A program made the translations under genes and the position numbers. A stretch of 64,000 nt of DNA from CAWDYA01 sp963806495 (GTDB lineage: Bacteria > Acidobacteriota > Polarisedimenticolia > JACPZX01 > DASXTC01): NCBI GenBank assembly GCA_963806495.1, contig CAWDYA010000010.1, positions 124,001-188,000 of the forward strand, written 5' to 3'. Below, piece after piece: positions 27,106 to 35,590 of the stretch. The notes under the pieces were generated by a model, which had not been told where the DNA came from, made no database searches, and saw only the letters and a program-made list of their open reading frames with translations. How positions within the stretch are numbered: the first letter of the stretch is position 1; every line of letters begins with the position of its first letter.

Positions 27106-28213
27106 CTACCAGCCCTGATCCGCCCGCGGATCCTCCTGGTCGAGTCGCTGGAGCTCTTCCAGAAGCTCCTTCGATCGGGCGTCGAGGCGCTTCGGGGTGA
27201 CGATCTGTATCACGGCGATCTGATCGCCTGCCGTCCTGCCCTTGCCCGACGGCGTGCCACGGCCGCGCAGCCTCAGCCGCTGGCCGCTGCGGCTGCCCGC
27301 CGGCACCGTGAGCGTGACCCGGCCGTCGAGCGTGGGAACCTCGAGACGCGTTCCGAGCGCGGCCTCTGAGACCGTGAGCGGGAGGTCCAGCACGACATTG
27401 CGACCCTCCCTGCGAAAGTAACGGTGCGGCGTCACGCGAAGGATCACGTAGAGATCGCCCGATGGACCGCCGTGGACCCCGGCCTCCCCTTTGCCCGCGA
27501 CCCGCACTTTGGCGCCGTCGTCCACTCCGGCCGGGATGCGGACCTGGATCGTCTCGGTGGCGCGCTTCGCCCCCGTGCCGCCGCAGTCGGCGCACGGGTC
27601 GCCGGGCGACTTCCCGGTCCCGCCGCAGTCCGGGCAGGGCACCGCCATTCCGAGCATCCCCCCGCCCATCGACATCCGTCCGGTCCCCTTGCACCGGGGG
27701 CAGGGACGGGGCTTCCCCCTGTCGACGAACCCGCGGCCCGCACAGGTCCTGCAGGAGACGGTATGCGCGAGAGGGATCCTCAGGGTCGTACCCTTCACCG
27801 CGTCCTCGAACGGGATCGAGGTTTCGAACTGCAGGTCGGCGCCGCGGCCCGGCCCCGCCGGACCGCCACCCATTCCCATGCCGGCCGCTCCGCCGCCGAA
27901 GAGCCCCTCGAAAGATCGATCCCAGGTCGGGGCCCTGCGCGCCGGAGCCTCCGCCGAACGGGTTGCCACCACCGCGGGCGTTACGGAAGAACGACTCGTA
28001 GTCGAGATCGCCGCTCTCCCACTTGCGGCGCTTCTCCGGGTCGGTGAGCACCTCGTGGGCCTCGGAGATCTCCTTGAACTTCTCCTCCGCCCGCCGGTCG
28101 CCCGGATTGAGGTCCGGGTGATATTTCTTGGCGAGCTTCTTGTAGGCCGAGCGGATCTCCTTGTCGGATGCGGAGGGCTTCAGCCCGAGGACGGCGAAAT
28201 AGTCTTTTTTCAT
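27106..28213 (-). CDS. dnaJ: Chaperone protein DnaJ (frameshifted near 27915)
   Basis: Hsp40 co-chaperone that delivers clients to DnaK and stimulates its ATPase. The J domain (residues 1-70) has the HPD motif at 32-34 in YHPDLNPG. A Gly/Phe-rich linker follows. The zinc-binding domain has all four CxxCxGxG repeats: CRTCAGRG, CPRCKGTG, CPDCGGTG and CADCGGTG. The C-terminal substrate domains end near EELQRLDQED. One extra T in a TTT run near 27915 splits the gene after GPDLGSIF; correcting it gives GSIFEGLFGGG. Start ATG 28213 has GGGGAG-like sequence upstream and a promoter at 28240-28269. grpE and dnaK are not adjacent in this window. Confidence 0.93.
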
Positions 28214-28239
28214 GGGGAGATTTAAAGAATGACGCCCGC

Positions 28240-28269
28240 ATCATAGGACCCGCTTCCGGGGAGTGTCAA
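28240..28269 (-). promoter_or_regulatory. Predicted sigma70-type promoter for dnaJ
   Basis: On the minus strand a perfect TTGACA (28269-28264) and TATGAT (28245-28240) are separated by 18 bases, 26 bases before the dnaJ start. I see no CIRCE-type inverted repeat in the leader. Confidence 0.68.
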
Positions 28270-28330
28270 GAAGCCGCGAAGGCATGGTTGGTGTGGTGAG
28301 GATCCGCCACTCGTCCAGCACGGAGTCCTC

Positions 28331-29230
28331 TTGAAGCATCTCCTCATCGCTCTCGCGGCCGCCGCGGCACTCGCCGCCATGAGCGCGCCCCCCCAGGACG
28401 CCGCGCCGCCACCGGCCGGCGACACCCGGGCCGGGGCCGAGCCGCTTCCCGAGGACGACCCGGCGTTCATCGATTTGCTCTCCAGACTCACCGATAGGGC
28501 GGCGCAGTACCGCAGGGCGGCCCTGGGCTTCACCTGTCGCGAAGTGGTGATTACCGCCAAGTACGACATCGAGTCGTCCAACTACCGCAAGGGCGACCGG
28601 TCGACGTACGACTACCTGTTCGAGGAGCGGCCCGACGGGACGCTCAAGGAGTTTCGCGAGCTGCTCGTGGAGAAGGGCAAGAAGGTGAAGAGGCGCAGCA
28701 CGGACTTCGACCCGCCCGTGCCGCCCGCTTATACCTGGGCCAGCATCTTCTCGAAGGAGAGCCGGGGAAGGTTCCATTTCCGACCCGCCGGACAGGTCGT
28801 CAAGGCGTACCGGCTGCTGACCCTGATCGACTTCGTCGGGATCTCGCCGAACCCGGGCGGCGACGATATCGCCGGCTGGAGCGGGCAGATCGCGCTCGAG
28901 TCGCGCAACCTGAACATCTGGTCGATCCGGGCCGAGCCGAGCGGCCAGCGCGCGCGTCTGGAGGTGGAGGTGCTCAAGTACCGACGCGCCTTCGCCATCG
29001 CCGGCGTCCCGCTCGCCTCGCGTCCGCACGGCTGGGGGCTCGACGTCACCTTCGGCCTCGAGGACAAGGGGCTCTCCTATCCGACCGAGCAGGTCCTCAC
29101 GATGTCCTCGCTGGCGAGCAACCAGCGGATGAACACCGAGGAGAAGACCACCTTCAAGTACGAGGACTACCGCTTCTTCATGACCAGCCAGCAGGAGGAG
29201 GTCAAGGAGACGGATCCCAACTCCCCGTAG
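28331..29230 (+). CDS. Exported protein of unknown function
   Basis: A 299-residue protein with a signal peptide (KHLLIALAAAAALAAMS). The start is TTG 28331 with GGAG 6 bases upstream; this start is needed to give the signal peptide. The mature part begins with a Pro/Ala-rich stretch and then mixed alpha/beta sequence with the single internal cysteine in GFTCREVVITAKYDIESSN. I do not recognise the family. It resembles secreted proteins with long beta-strands that are abundant in acidobacterial genomes, but no motif proves this. The gene is divergent from dnaJ and converges on the antiporter. Confidence 0.65.
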   Translation: MKHLLIALAAAAALAAMSAPPQDAAPPPAGDTRAGAEPLPEDDPAFIDLLSRLTDRAAQYRRAALGFTCREVVITAKYDIESSNYRKGDRSTYDYLFEERPDGTLKEFRELLVEKGKKVKRRSTDFDPPVPPAYTWASIFSKESRGRFHFRPAGQVVKAYRLLTLIDFVGISPNPGGDDIAGWSGQIALESRNLNIWSIRAEPSGQRARLEVEVLKYRRAFAIAGVPLASRPHGWGLDVTFGLEDKGLSYPTEQVLTMSSLASNQRMNTEEKTTFKYEDYRFFMTSQQEEVKETDPNSP

Positions 29231-29307
29231 TCGTCCTCTCCCACTCCCCGGCGAACGAGCCCCCCCGCGGGCGCGGGGAGATCGAAGGCAGCAGGTGCGG
29301 TGACAGA

Positions 29308-31341
29308 CTAGATCGACGGGCCGCCGGTGAGGAGCGTGGTGGCGGTTCCCACCTGCTCGGGGCTGCCGAGCAGCACGATCGAGTCTCCCTCGGAGAGCGT
29401 CATCGACGCGGGTGGGTTCGGGGTGACTGCCCCGCCGCGCAGCACCGCGAGCACCGTGGCGCCGCTGACACCGCGCAGATCCAGGTCCTTCAGAGACCGG
29501 CCGGCGGCCGCCGACCCCGGGCCCACGGCGCAGACGGTCACGTCCGCCTCACGGAGCCATCCCTCGAGACCCGACAGCGGCGGCTCCGCCGACGACTCCG
29601 CCGGCCGGCCTCCCCGGAAGAGGCCGTATCGCTCGGCCCGGATGCGGCGCGCGTGCTTCACAAGGGCCTCCCGCGGCACGCCGTACCGTTCGAGCACCCT
29701 CGAGAAGATCTCCATCGACGTCTCGACCTCCTCCGGGATGACCGCCGAGGCGCCGAGCCGGTACAGCTCGTCCACTTCGGTCAGGTAGCGGGTCCTGACC
29801 ACGATGTGCAGCGCGGGGAACATCCGCTTCGCCACCGCAACCGCGCGCCGGGTCGAGACCGGGTCGGAGATGGCGAGCACGAGGACGCGCGCCCTGACGG
29901 CTCCGAGCCGCTGCAGGACGGCCCCCGAGGCGGCGTCGCCGTACATGATCCGCTCCCCCTCGAGGCGCGCGACGCGCACCGTCTGCGGGTTCATCTCCAG
30001 GACGATGTACGCGATGCCGATCTCCGACAGCACGCGCGCAAGGTTGTGGCCGTTGAACCCGTACCCGACGATGATCACGTGCCCCGAAAGGGCCGCGGCC
30101 GGGTCGTCCGGCTCGTCCAGATCGCGAGGCCGCGGCATCCAGCCCCGCTCCTCCCATCGCTGAACCATCGACAGCAGCGGTGGACAGGCGGCCAGTATCA
30201 GCGGCGTCACGATCATCGTCAGCACGGCGGCGCTGAGGAAGATCTGGCTCACCGTGTCCGACATCAGACCGTATCCCGAGCCGAACCGCATCAGGACGAA
30301 GGAGAACTCTCCTACCTGCGAGAGGGCGAGCCCAGCCTGCAGGGCGATCCCGGGGCGACGGCCCAGCAGCAGGAGCACGCCACCGATCAGGATCAGCTTG
30401 AGCACGATGATCCCGGCCGCTGAAGCCAGCACGAGCACGGGACGGCCGGCCACCACGGCCGGATCCATCAGCATACCGATCGACACGAAGAACAGGCTGT
30501 TGAGGCTGTCGCGAAACGGCAGCATGTCGGCCAGCGCCTGATGACCGTACTCCGACTCGGAGATCACCAGCCCGGCGAGAAACGCGCCCAGCGCGAGCGA
30601 GAGCCCCACCGCCGACGTGAGCCATGCCGTGGCCAGGCAGATGAGGAAGATACTGATGATGAACACCTCGCGGCTCTTCAGCGCGGTGAGCCGCGCGAGC
30701 AGCCGGGGCACCAGCCACATCGCCACCACCAGCGCGCCCGCGATCACCGCGGCCGCCTGCACCAATGCCAGGGCCGGCGCTGCGAGCCGGGCCAGCGACG
30801 CGCTCCCCACTGCGCCGAACCGGCCGGGCGCCAGGTACGGTGTCAGCAGCATCATCGGCACCACGAGCAGATCCTGGAAGACCGCAACGCCGGTGGCCAC
30901 ACGCCCGTGCGGCGAGTCGATCTGCCCCCGGTCGGCCAGCGCCTTGAGCGGGATGACCGTACTGCTCAGTCCGACCAGAAAGCCCAGGAAGATCCCCTGG
31001 CCGGGCGCCATGCCCATGGCACCGGACGCGGCCGCGCCCACCGCCGCGAAGGCGGCCAGCGGCAGCAGCGCGCCGGCCAGCGCCGGCCCCCAGAGCCGCC
31101 GCAGCGTCGCGAGCGAGAACTCGATCCCGATCGTGAACAGCAGCAGGATGACGCCGATGTCGGCGAGCACCTCGATCCGCTCGATGTCCGACACGAGGCT
31201 CAGACCGTGCGGCCCGAGCAGCATGCCCGAGATCAGGAATCCGGTGATGGTGGGCAGACGGAGGCGGTGCAGGATCAGGATGACCAGCACCGAGACGCCG
31301 AAGATGACGATCAGGTCGGTGAGAAAGCCGAGACCGTGCAT
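29308..31341 (-). CDS. CPA2-family monovalent cation:proton antiporter with RCK domains
   Basis: A 677-residue KefB/KefC-like protein. Residues 1-~390 form about 12 membrane helices with the transport-site motif VAVFQDLLVVP (Asp157) and family segments LPTITGFLISGMLLGPHGL and ISESEYGHQAL. Next come a TrkA-N (RCK) domain with GYGFNG at 426-431 and VLEMNPQTV for nucleotide binding, and a C-terminal RCK_C domain near 590-670. It exchanges K+ or Na+ for H+ under nucleotide or ligand control. Its ATG 31341 shares one base with the stop of the upstream metH/metF fusion (TGATG), indicating translational coupling to a metabolic gene. Confidence 0.92.
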   Translation of the reverse strand: MHGLGFLTDLIVIFGVSVLVILILHRLRLPTITGFLISGMLLGPHGLSLVSDIERIEVLADIGVILLLFTIGIEFSLATLRRLWGPALAGALLPLAAFAAVGAAASGAMGMAPGQGIFLGFLVGLSSTVIPLKALADRGQIDSPHGRVATGVAVFQDLLVVPMMLLTPYLAPGRFGAVGSASLARLAAPALALVQAAAVIAGALVVAMWLVPRLLARLTALKSREVFIISIFLICLATAWLTSAVGLSLALGAFLAGLVISESEYGHQALADMLPFRDSLNSLFFVSIGMLMDPAVVAGRPVLVLASAAGIIVLKLILIGGVLLLLGRRPGIALQAGLALSQVGEFSFVLMRFGSGYGLMSDTVSQIFLSAAVLTMIVTPLILAACPPLLSMVQRWEERGWMPRPRDLDEPDDPAAALSGHVIIVGYGFNGHNLARVLSEIGIAYIVLEMNPQTVRVARLEGERIMYGDAASGAVLQRLGAVRARVLVLAISDPVSTRRAVAVAKRMFPALHIVVRTRYLTEVDELYRLGASAVIPEEVETSMEIFSRVLERYGVPREALVKHARRIRAERYGLFRGGRPAESSAEPPLSGLEGWLREADVTVCAVGPGSAAAGRSLKDLDLRGVSGATVLAVLRGGAVTPNPPASMTLSEGDSIVLLGSPEQVGTATTLLTGGPSI

Positions 31342-33182
31342 CAGCTCCTGATCGCCGAGATTACGTCGAGCGCGCGCTCCACCTTGCCGAAGGGGGCGGA
31401 GACCTGGACTCCCTGGACGAGGTCCCTCACCCGCAGGAGCGTCTCGCGGGCGACGGCGATCCCTTCCTCGCGGGACGCGCCCTCCTCGCGGGCTTCCGCA
31501 TCCCGCATGCGCTGCATGATCTCCTCGGGCACGTGCACGCCCGGGACCTCGTTGTTCATGAACTCGGCGTTGCGCAGCGACGCCAGCGGCCAGATGCCGG
31601 CGATGACCGGTATCCGGTAAGGCTCGATCCGCCCGAGGAAGGTCTCGAGCTGCGCGACGTCGAACACCGGCTGCGTGATGGCGAACTCGGCGCCCGCCTC
31701 CACCTTGTACTGGAACCGCCTCAGCTCGAACTCGAGATCCACGGCACCCGGATTGGCTCCCACTCCCACGTGATAGCCGGTGGGCCTTCCGATGACGTTG
31801 CCGCCCAGATCCAGGCCGTGGTTCAGCCGCGTGACCATGTTGGTCAGCCCGATAGCGTCCACGTCGAACACAGCCGTCGCATCCGGGTAGTCGCCCAGCT
31901 TGGGCGGGTCGCCGGTGATGATCAGGATGTTGCGCAGCCCGATCGCCCACGCGCCGAGAAGGTCGGCCTGCATCCCGAGCAGGTTGCGGTCCCGGCAGCA
32001 GTAGTGGAGGATCGTCTCGATGCCGATCTCCTTCTCCATCATGAGGGCGAGGAACATCGGCCCCATGCGGGCGGAGGCGCGGGCCCCGTCCGGGATGTTG
32101 ATCGCGTCGACCCCCTGCTCCTTGAGGTACCGCGCGCCCGCCATCACCTTCGTGGTGTCGATCCCCTTGGGCGGGTTGAGCTCCACGCTGGTGACGAATT
32201 CTCCCGCAGCGATCTTCGCGCTCAGCCGGGACTTCTCCGACCGGGGAACGGGCGTGACGTCGTGCGTGGCGGTCGAGGGCACGAAAATCTCCACCCGCCG
32301 CTGGGCCGGCCGCAGCATGCGGACCGATTTGAGGATCGCCCGCAGATGATCCGGCGTCGTGCCGCAGCAGCCGCCCACCACCTTGGCGCCCGCCTGGATG
32401 TAGCGCTTGGCGTACGTCCCCATGTACTCCGGCGAGCACAGGTAGATGTTGCGCCCCTCGACGTTGCGTGGCACGCCGGCATTCGGCTGAACGGCGATGG
32501 GACGGGTGGTGACCTTCACCATCCGGTCGACGGCGGTGAGCATAACGTGCGGCCCGACGCTGCAGTTCACGCCGATCACGTCGGCGGCCCAGTCGTCCAG
32601 CATCCGGGTGAACACCTCGGGCGCGGTGCCATACAGGCTGCTGCCGTCCTCCTCGAGGGTGACGTGCGCCACGAGCGGCAGGTCGCTCGCCTCCCGTACG
32701 GCCAGGATCGCCTGGTGAAGCTCGGTCAGGTCGGAGAACGTCTCGAGCGAGATGAGATCCACACCGCCCATCAGCAGCGAGTGGGCCTGCTCGCGGAACG
32801 TCGCGCGCGCCTCGTCGATCGAGGTGGGGCCCCAGGGCTCGATCCGGATGCCGAGCGGGCCGATCGAGCCGGCCACGTAGACGTCGTCTCCGGCCACCTC
32901 GCGCGCCAGCCGCGCGCCGGCCCGATTGATCTCCTCGAGCCGGTCGTCGAGGCCGTGGCTGCGCAGCTTGAGACGGTTGGCGCCGAAGGTGTTGGTCTCC
33001 AGCACGTCGACGCCCGCCTTCCGGTAGCCCCGGTGGACCTCCTTGACCAGGTCCGGGCTCGAGAGGTTCATCTCGTCGAAGCAGCGGTTGATGAACACAC
33101 CGCGGTTGTAGAGCTCGGTGCCCATCGCACCGTCGAAGACCACGATGTTGTCGACCAGGTACTCGAGGAAAGGCTTGCGCAC
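31341..33182 (-). CDS. Bifunctional homocysteine S-methyltransferase / 5,10-methylenetetrahydrofolate reductase
   Basis: A 613-residue fusion. Residues 1-~290 are the homocysteine methyltransferase domain with the zinc ligands Cys207 (GVNCSVGP) and Cys272/Cys273 (VVGGCCGTTPDH). Residues ~320-610 are a MetF-type domain with SVELNPPKG, DAINIPDGARAS, GDPPKLGDYPDATAVFDVDA and FAITQPVF, for FAD-dependent reduction of methylene-THF to methyl-THF. The fusion couples making methyl-THF to methyl transfer onto homocysteine. It lacks the cobalamin domains of MetH, as in the YitJ group. A promoter lies at 33215-33244, and the antiporter follows by a one-base overlap. Confidence 0.95.
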   Translation of the reverse strand: MRKPFLEYLVDNIVVFDGAMGTELYNRGVFINRCFDEMNLSSPDLVKEVHRGYRKAGVDVLETNTFGANRLKLRSHGLDDRLEEINRAGARLAREVAGDDVYVAGSIGPLGIRIEPWGPTSIDEARATFREQAHSLLMGGVDLISLETFSDLTELHQAILAVREASDLPLVAHVTLEEDGSSLYGTAPEVFTRMLDDWAADVIGVNCSVGPHVMLTAVDRMVKVTTRPIAVQPNAGVPRNVEGRNIYLCSPEYMGTYAKRYIQAGAKVVGGCCGTTPDHLRAILKSVRMLRPAQRRVEIFVPSTATHDVTPVPRSEKSRLSAKIAAGEFVTSVELNPPKGIDTTKVMAGARYLKEQGVDAINIPDGARASARMGPMFLALMMEKEIGIETILHYCCRDRNLLGMQADLLGAWAIGLRNILIITGDPPKLGDYPDATAVFDVDAIGLTNMVTRLNHGLDLGGNVIGRPTGYHVGVGANPGAVDLEFELRRFQYKVEAGAEFAITQPVFDVAQLETFLGRIEPYRIPVIAGIWPLASLRNAEFMNNEVPGVHVPEEIMQRMRDAEAREEGASREEGIAVARETLLRVRDLVQGVQVSAPFGKVERALDVISAIRS

Positions 33183-33214
33183 GGTGTCCTCTCGAAGCGG
33201 CAGGCTGGGGCCGG

Positions 33215-33244
33215 ATTATACTTTCCGTCACCGCTGGACTTCAA
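33215..33244 (-). promoter_or_regulatory. Predicted sigma70-type promoter for the methyltransferase/reductase operon
   Basis: On the minus strand TTGAAG (33244-33239) and a perfect TATAAT (33220-33215) are separated by 18 bases. Transcription from about 33208 leaves a leader of about 25 bases, too short for a SAM riboswitch. Confidence 0.65.
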
Positions 33245-33272
33245 TTCTCCGGCCGATGCACAATGACGGGCG

Positions 33273-34001
33273 ATGGATGACCTCACCATGGCCCGGGTCG
33301 CCGAATTCGGCGTCTGGTTCGTCGTTTTCCTCTTCTCCACCACGCTGCACGAGGCGGGGCACGCGCTGTTCGCGTGGCTCGGCGGCGACGACACCGCCTA
33401 CCACGGCGGCCAGGTTACCCTCAACCCCCTGCCTCATGTCCGCCGCGAGCCGTTCGGGATGGTTCTCGTGCCCATTCTCGTCTTCGCGTTCTCGAGCGGC
33501 CGCTGGATGATGGGATGGGCCAGCACGCCGTACGACCCGCACTGGGCCCAGAGGCATCCGCGACGCCAGGCTCTCATGTCGGCGGCCGGCTTCGGCGCCA
33601 ACCTGCTGCTGGTGATCGTCTCGTTCGCTCTGCTGTGGGTGCTCCTGGCGCGGGGCGTCCTCGTGATGCCGCCCGAGCACGCGAGCTTCAATCAGCTCGC
33701 GGTGGCCGCGCCCTCCTACGGCCCCGACTCGTACTGGCATCCGATCGCCACCTTTCTTTCGGTGGCCCTGAGCCTGAACCTCCTTCTGTTCGTCTTCAAC
33801 CTCCTGCCGATTCCGCCGCTGGACGGCAGCGGTGTCATCCACGGCCTGTTCCCCGACACTCTCGGGGTCTTCATCGAGCGGTTCAGCAGAACGCCCATGA
33901 TGGGATTCGTCGGGCTGCTGATCGCCTGGCAGGTCTTCCCCTATCTGTTCCGCCCCGCCCTGCGGGGAGTGCTCGGGCTGCTGTATCCCGGACATTTCTG
34001 A
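33273..34001 (+). CDS. Site-2 protease-like M50 membrane metallopeptidase
   Basis: A 242-residue polytopic membrane protein. The zinc motif HEAGH is at residues 26-30 at the start of the first helix, and the second conserved site NLLPIPPLDGSGV is near residue 180. This is the group III rhomboid-independent S2P layout without PDZ domains, usual for the small peptidase M50B-like proteins found in many bacteria. The membrane helices between are clear (FGANLLLVIVSFALLWVLLA and FLSVALSLNLLLFVFNLLP). The gene runs divergent from the MetH/MetF fusion; no ribosome site is strong. The physiological substrate is unknown. Confidence 0.88.
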   Translation: MDDLTMARVAEFGVWFVVFLFSTTLHEAGHALFAWLGGDDTAYHGGQVTLNPLPHVRREPFGMVLVPILVFAFSSGRWMMGWASTPYDPHWAQRHPRRQALMSAAGFGANLLLVIVSFALLWVLLARGVLVMPPEHASFNQLAVAAPSYGPDSYWHPIATFLSVALSLNLLLFVFNLLPIPPLDGSGVIHGLFPDTLGVFIERFSRTPMMGFVGLLIAWQVFPYLFRPALRGVLGLLYPGHF

Positions 34002-34050
34002 TGAGAGCACTGCGCCGGCGTGCCGCGACCCGATACGCTAAGGTAACTCG

Positions 34051-34734
34051 ATGATGCGCTCGATACTCGCCGCCCTTGCCATGGGGGCAGCCCTGGCGGC
34101 CGGCGGCGCGGCGGCCCGCGAGCCCGAAGGTCCGCCCGTGCCGCCCGGCACCGCCGCGCACGGCCGCCAGATCGCCACCCGGCTCGGATGCGGGTCGTGC
34201 CATGCCGCGACCTTCCGGCAGGAGGCCGACGACGGCCTGCTTCGCGCCGGCCATCCGCTCGAAGGCGCCGCCTACCGCGGCTCGTGGTGGAACGGCCGCA
34301 TCACCACCGACGTGGGGGACGCATCGGAGTTCTGCCTGAGGACCTTCATCGACCCGAACAGCTCCGGCTTCACGGCGACGGAGCGCAAGGCGCTGGTGCT
34401 GTACATGCAGGCGCTGGGCTCCCGGCGCGGCATCAGCCCGCTGGTGCTGCTGCGCCGCGATGCCGGGGATGTCGACCTGTCCGCGGGAGACCCGGAGCGC
34501 GGTCGCGATGTGTATGCGAGAGCCTGCACGACCTGCCACGACGGAGGCCGCGAGGCAATCCTCCTGTTGTTCGGCGATCTCTCGCCCGCGCAGGTGGCCG
34601 GTGTGGTCCGCAAAGGCAGCGAGAGGATGCCGTTCTTCCAGATCGATCGGCTCACGGCGCAACAGGTCGCCGACGTGGCCGCCTACATGGAGGCGGTCAG
34701 GAAACCGTCCCCGCCCCCGCCTCCGCCCCGGTGA
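34051..34734 (+). CDS. Periplasmic di-heme cytochrome c
   Basis: A 227-residue exported protein. The signal peptide is residues ~2-22 (RSILAALAMGAALAAGGAAA). Two heme-attachment motifs are CGSCH at 47-51 and CTTCH at 159-163. Candidate axial methionines are Met121 (LYMQAL) and the Met in ERMPFF near 193. The spacing implies two class I cytochrome c domains joined by RRGISPLVLLRRDAGDVDL. There is no obvious partner oxidase or dehydrogenase next to it. The proline-rich end (PSPPPPPPR) overlaps the convergent membrane-protein gene by 38 bases. Two ATGs at 34051 and 34054 are both possible. Confidence 0.88.
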   Translation: MMRSILAALAMGAALAAGGAAAREPEGPPVPPGTAAHGRQIATRLGCGSCHAATFRQEADDGLLRAGHPLEGAAYRGSWWNGRITTDVGDASEFCLRTFIDPNSSGFTATERKALVLYMQALGSRRGISPLVLLRRDAGDVDLSAGDPERGRDVYARACTTCHDGGREAILLLFGDLSPAQVAGVVRKGSERMPFFQIDRLTAQQVADVAAYMEAVRKPSPPPPPPR

Positions 34735-35590
34735 CCCGCGCGGCACGGTAGACGCTCATCTGGCCGGCGCGGCTCGACTCCCTCAGATACAGACGCAGCA
34801 GAACGAACGCCTCGGAGGCGACGAAAGCCGCGGCCAGGCCGGCGGCCGACTCCCGCCCGAGCAGCCGGTCCACGGGGAGGTACAACGCGAGCGCCCCGGC
34901 CTGCAGCACGATCGTGCCGACCTCGAGCGAGCCGACGCGCAGCGGGTGGCGCAGAACGAACCGCATCCCGGCCGACAGCGATGCCAGCATGGAGCGCTGT
35001 GCCGAGACGACGGCGTGGACGCGGGCGTAGTCCCCGAACAGTGTCACGAGGTCGAAGAGCACGAGAAACAGCGCGGCACGCGCCCACGTGATCAGCACGC
35101 CCACCCGCTCGTCGCGCACGCTCTCCATCGCGTCATCCACGAAGAGCGCCAGGTGCGTGTTGATCATCCGGTGCACCAGCCAGTACAGCGGCAGCGACAG
35201 GGCGAAGAGCCAGACGAACCGGACGAACCACCGCCGGCAGGCGACCATGAAACGGTCCATGGCGCGCCGCTCGAGCGTGTCCTCGTACGCCTGGAGCAGC
35301 CCCCCGGCAAAGAAGCAGGACAGCAGCGCCGAGAGGAAGGCCGAGACGCTCACCAGATCGAGCGTCCTGCTGAAGGACTCGGCGTGCGCCGTGGTGACAT
35401 CGACCCACCAGGGCATGTCGAGCCGGTGGGTCATCTCCCGCGCCGCTTCATGATGTGAGAGTGTCGCCTCGATCGGGGTCAGCAGCGGCAGGACGGCGAG
35501 TGCCGCCACGATCAGGTTGGCGCACAGGAGCCACCAGAGGAGCCGCGCGTTCGCCGCGACGGTCCTCAGTCCCGCGCCCAGCGCCGTCAT
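34697..35590 (-). CDS. Polytopic membrane protein, unknown
   Basis: A 297-residue integral membrane protein of unassigned family with about six helices (for example NARLLWWLLCANLIVAALAVLP, RFVWLFALSLPLYWLVH and ARAALFLVLFDLVTLFGDY). The loop after the first helix contains His-rich LSHHEAAREMTHRLDMPWW. The ATG at 35590 overlaps the peptidase stop (ATGA), so it is translated together with the M1 peptidase. Its 3' end overlaps the cytochrome gene by 38 bases tail-to-tail. A role as membrane partner of the peptidase is possible but not shown. Confidence 0.75.
   Translation of the reverse strand: MTALGAGLRTVAANARLLWWLLCANLIVAALAVLPLLTPIEATLSHHEAAREMTHRLDMPWWVDVTTAHAESFSRTLDLVSVSAFLSALLSCFFAGGLLQAYEDTLERRAMDRFMVACRRWFVRFVWLFALSLPLYWLVHRMINTHLALFVDDAMESVRDERVGVLITWARAALFLVLFDLVTLFGDYARVHAVVSAQRSMLASLSAGMRFVLRHPLRVGSLEVGTIVLQAGALALYLPVDRLLGRESAAGLAAAFVASEAFVLLRLYLRESSRAGQMSVYRAARVTGAEAGAGTVS

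Noticed and set aside
27106..28213. Programmed frameshift in dnaJ
   Set aside because: The shift is in a TTT run without a stimulatory signal, and similar extra bases occur in several unrelated genes, so error is simpler.
29263..29278. GC hairpin (6-bp stem, 4-base loop) between two convergent genes as a terminator
   Set aside because: No T-tract follows on either strand, so it cannot be supported as an intrinsic terminator.
29308..33231. A single 1307-codon open frame that would join the antiporter to an upstream 630-residue protein
   Set aside because: The upstream part is an off-frame reading of the methyltransferase/reductase gene; only the antiporter from ATG 31341 has protein-like sequence.
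33183..33272. SAM or cobalamin riboswitch upstream of the methyltransferase gene
   Set aside because: The leader from the predicted start is only about 25 bases, too short for any known methionine-related riboswitch.
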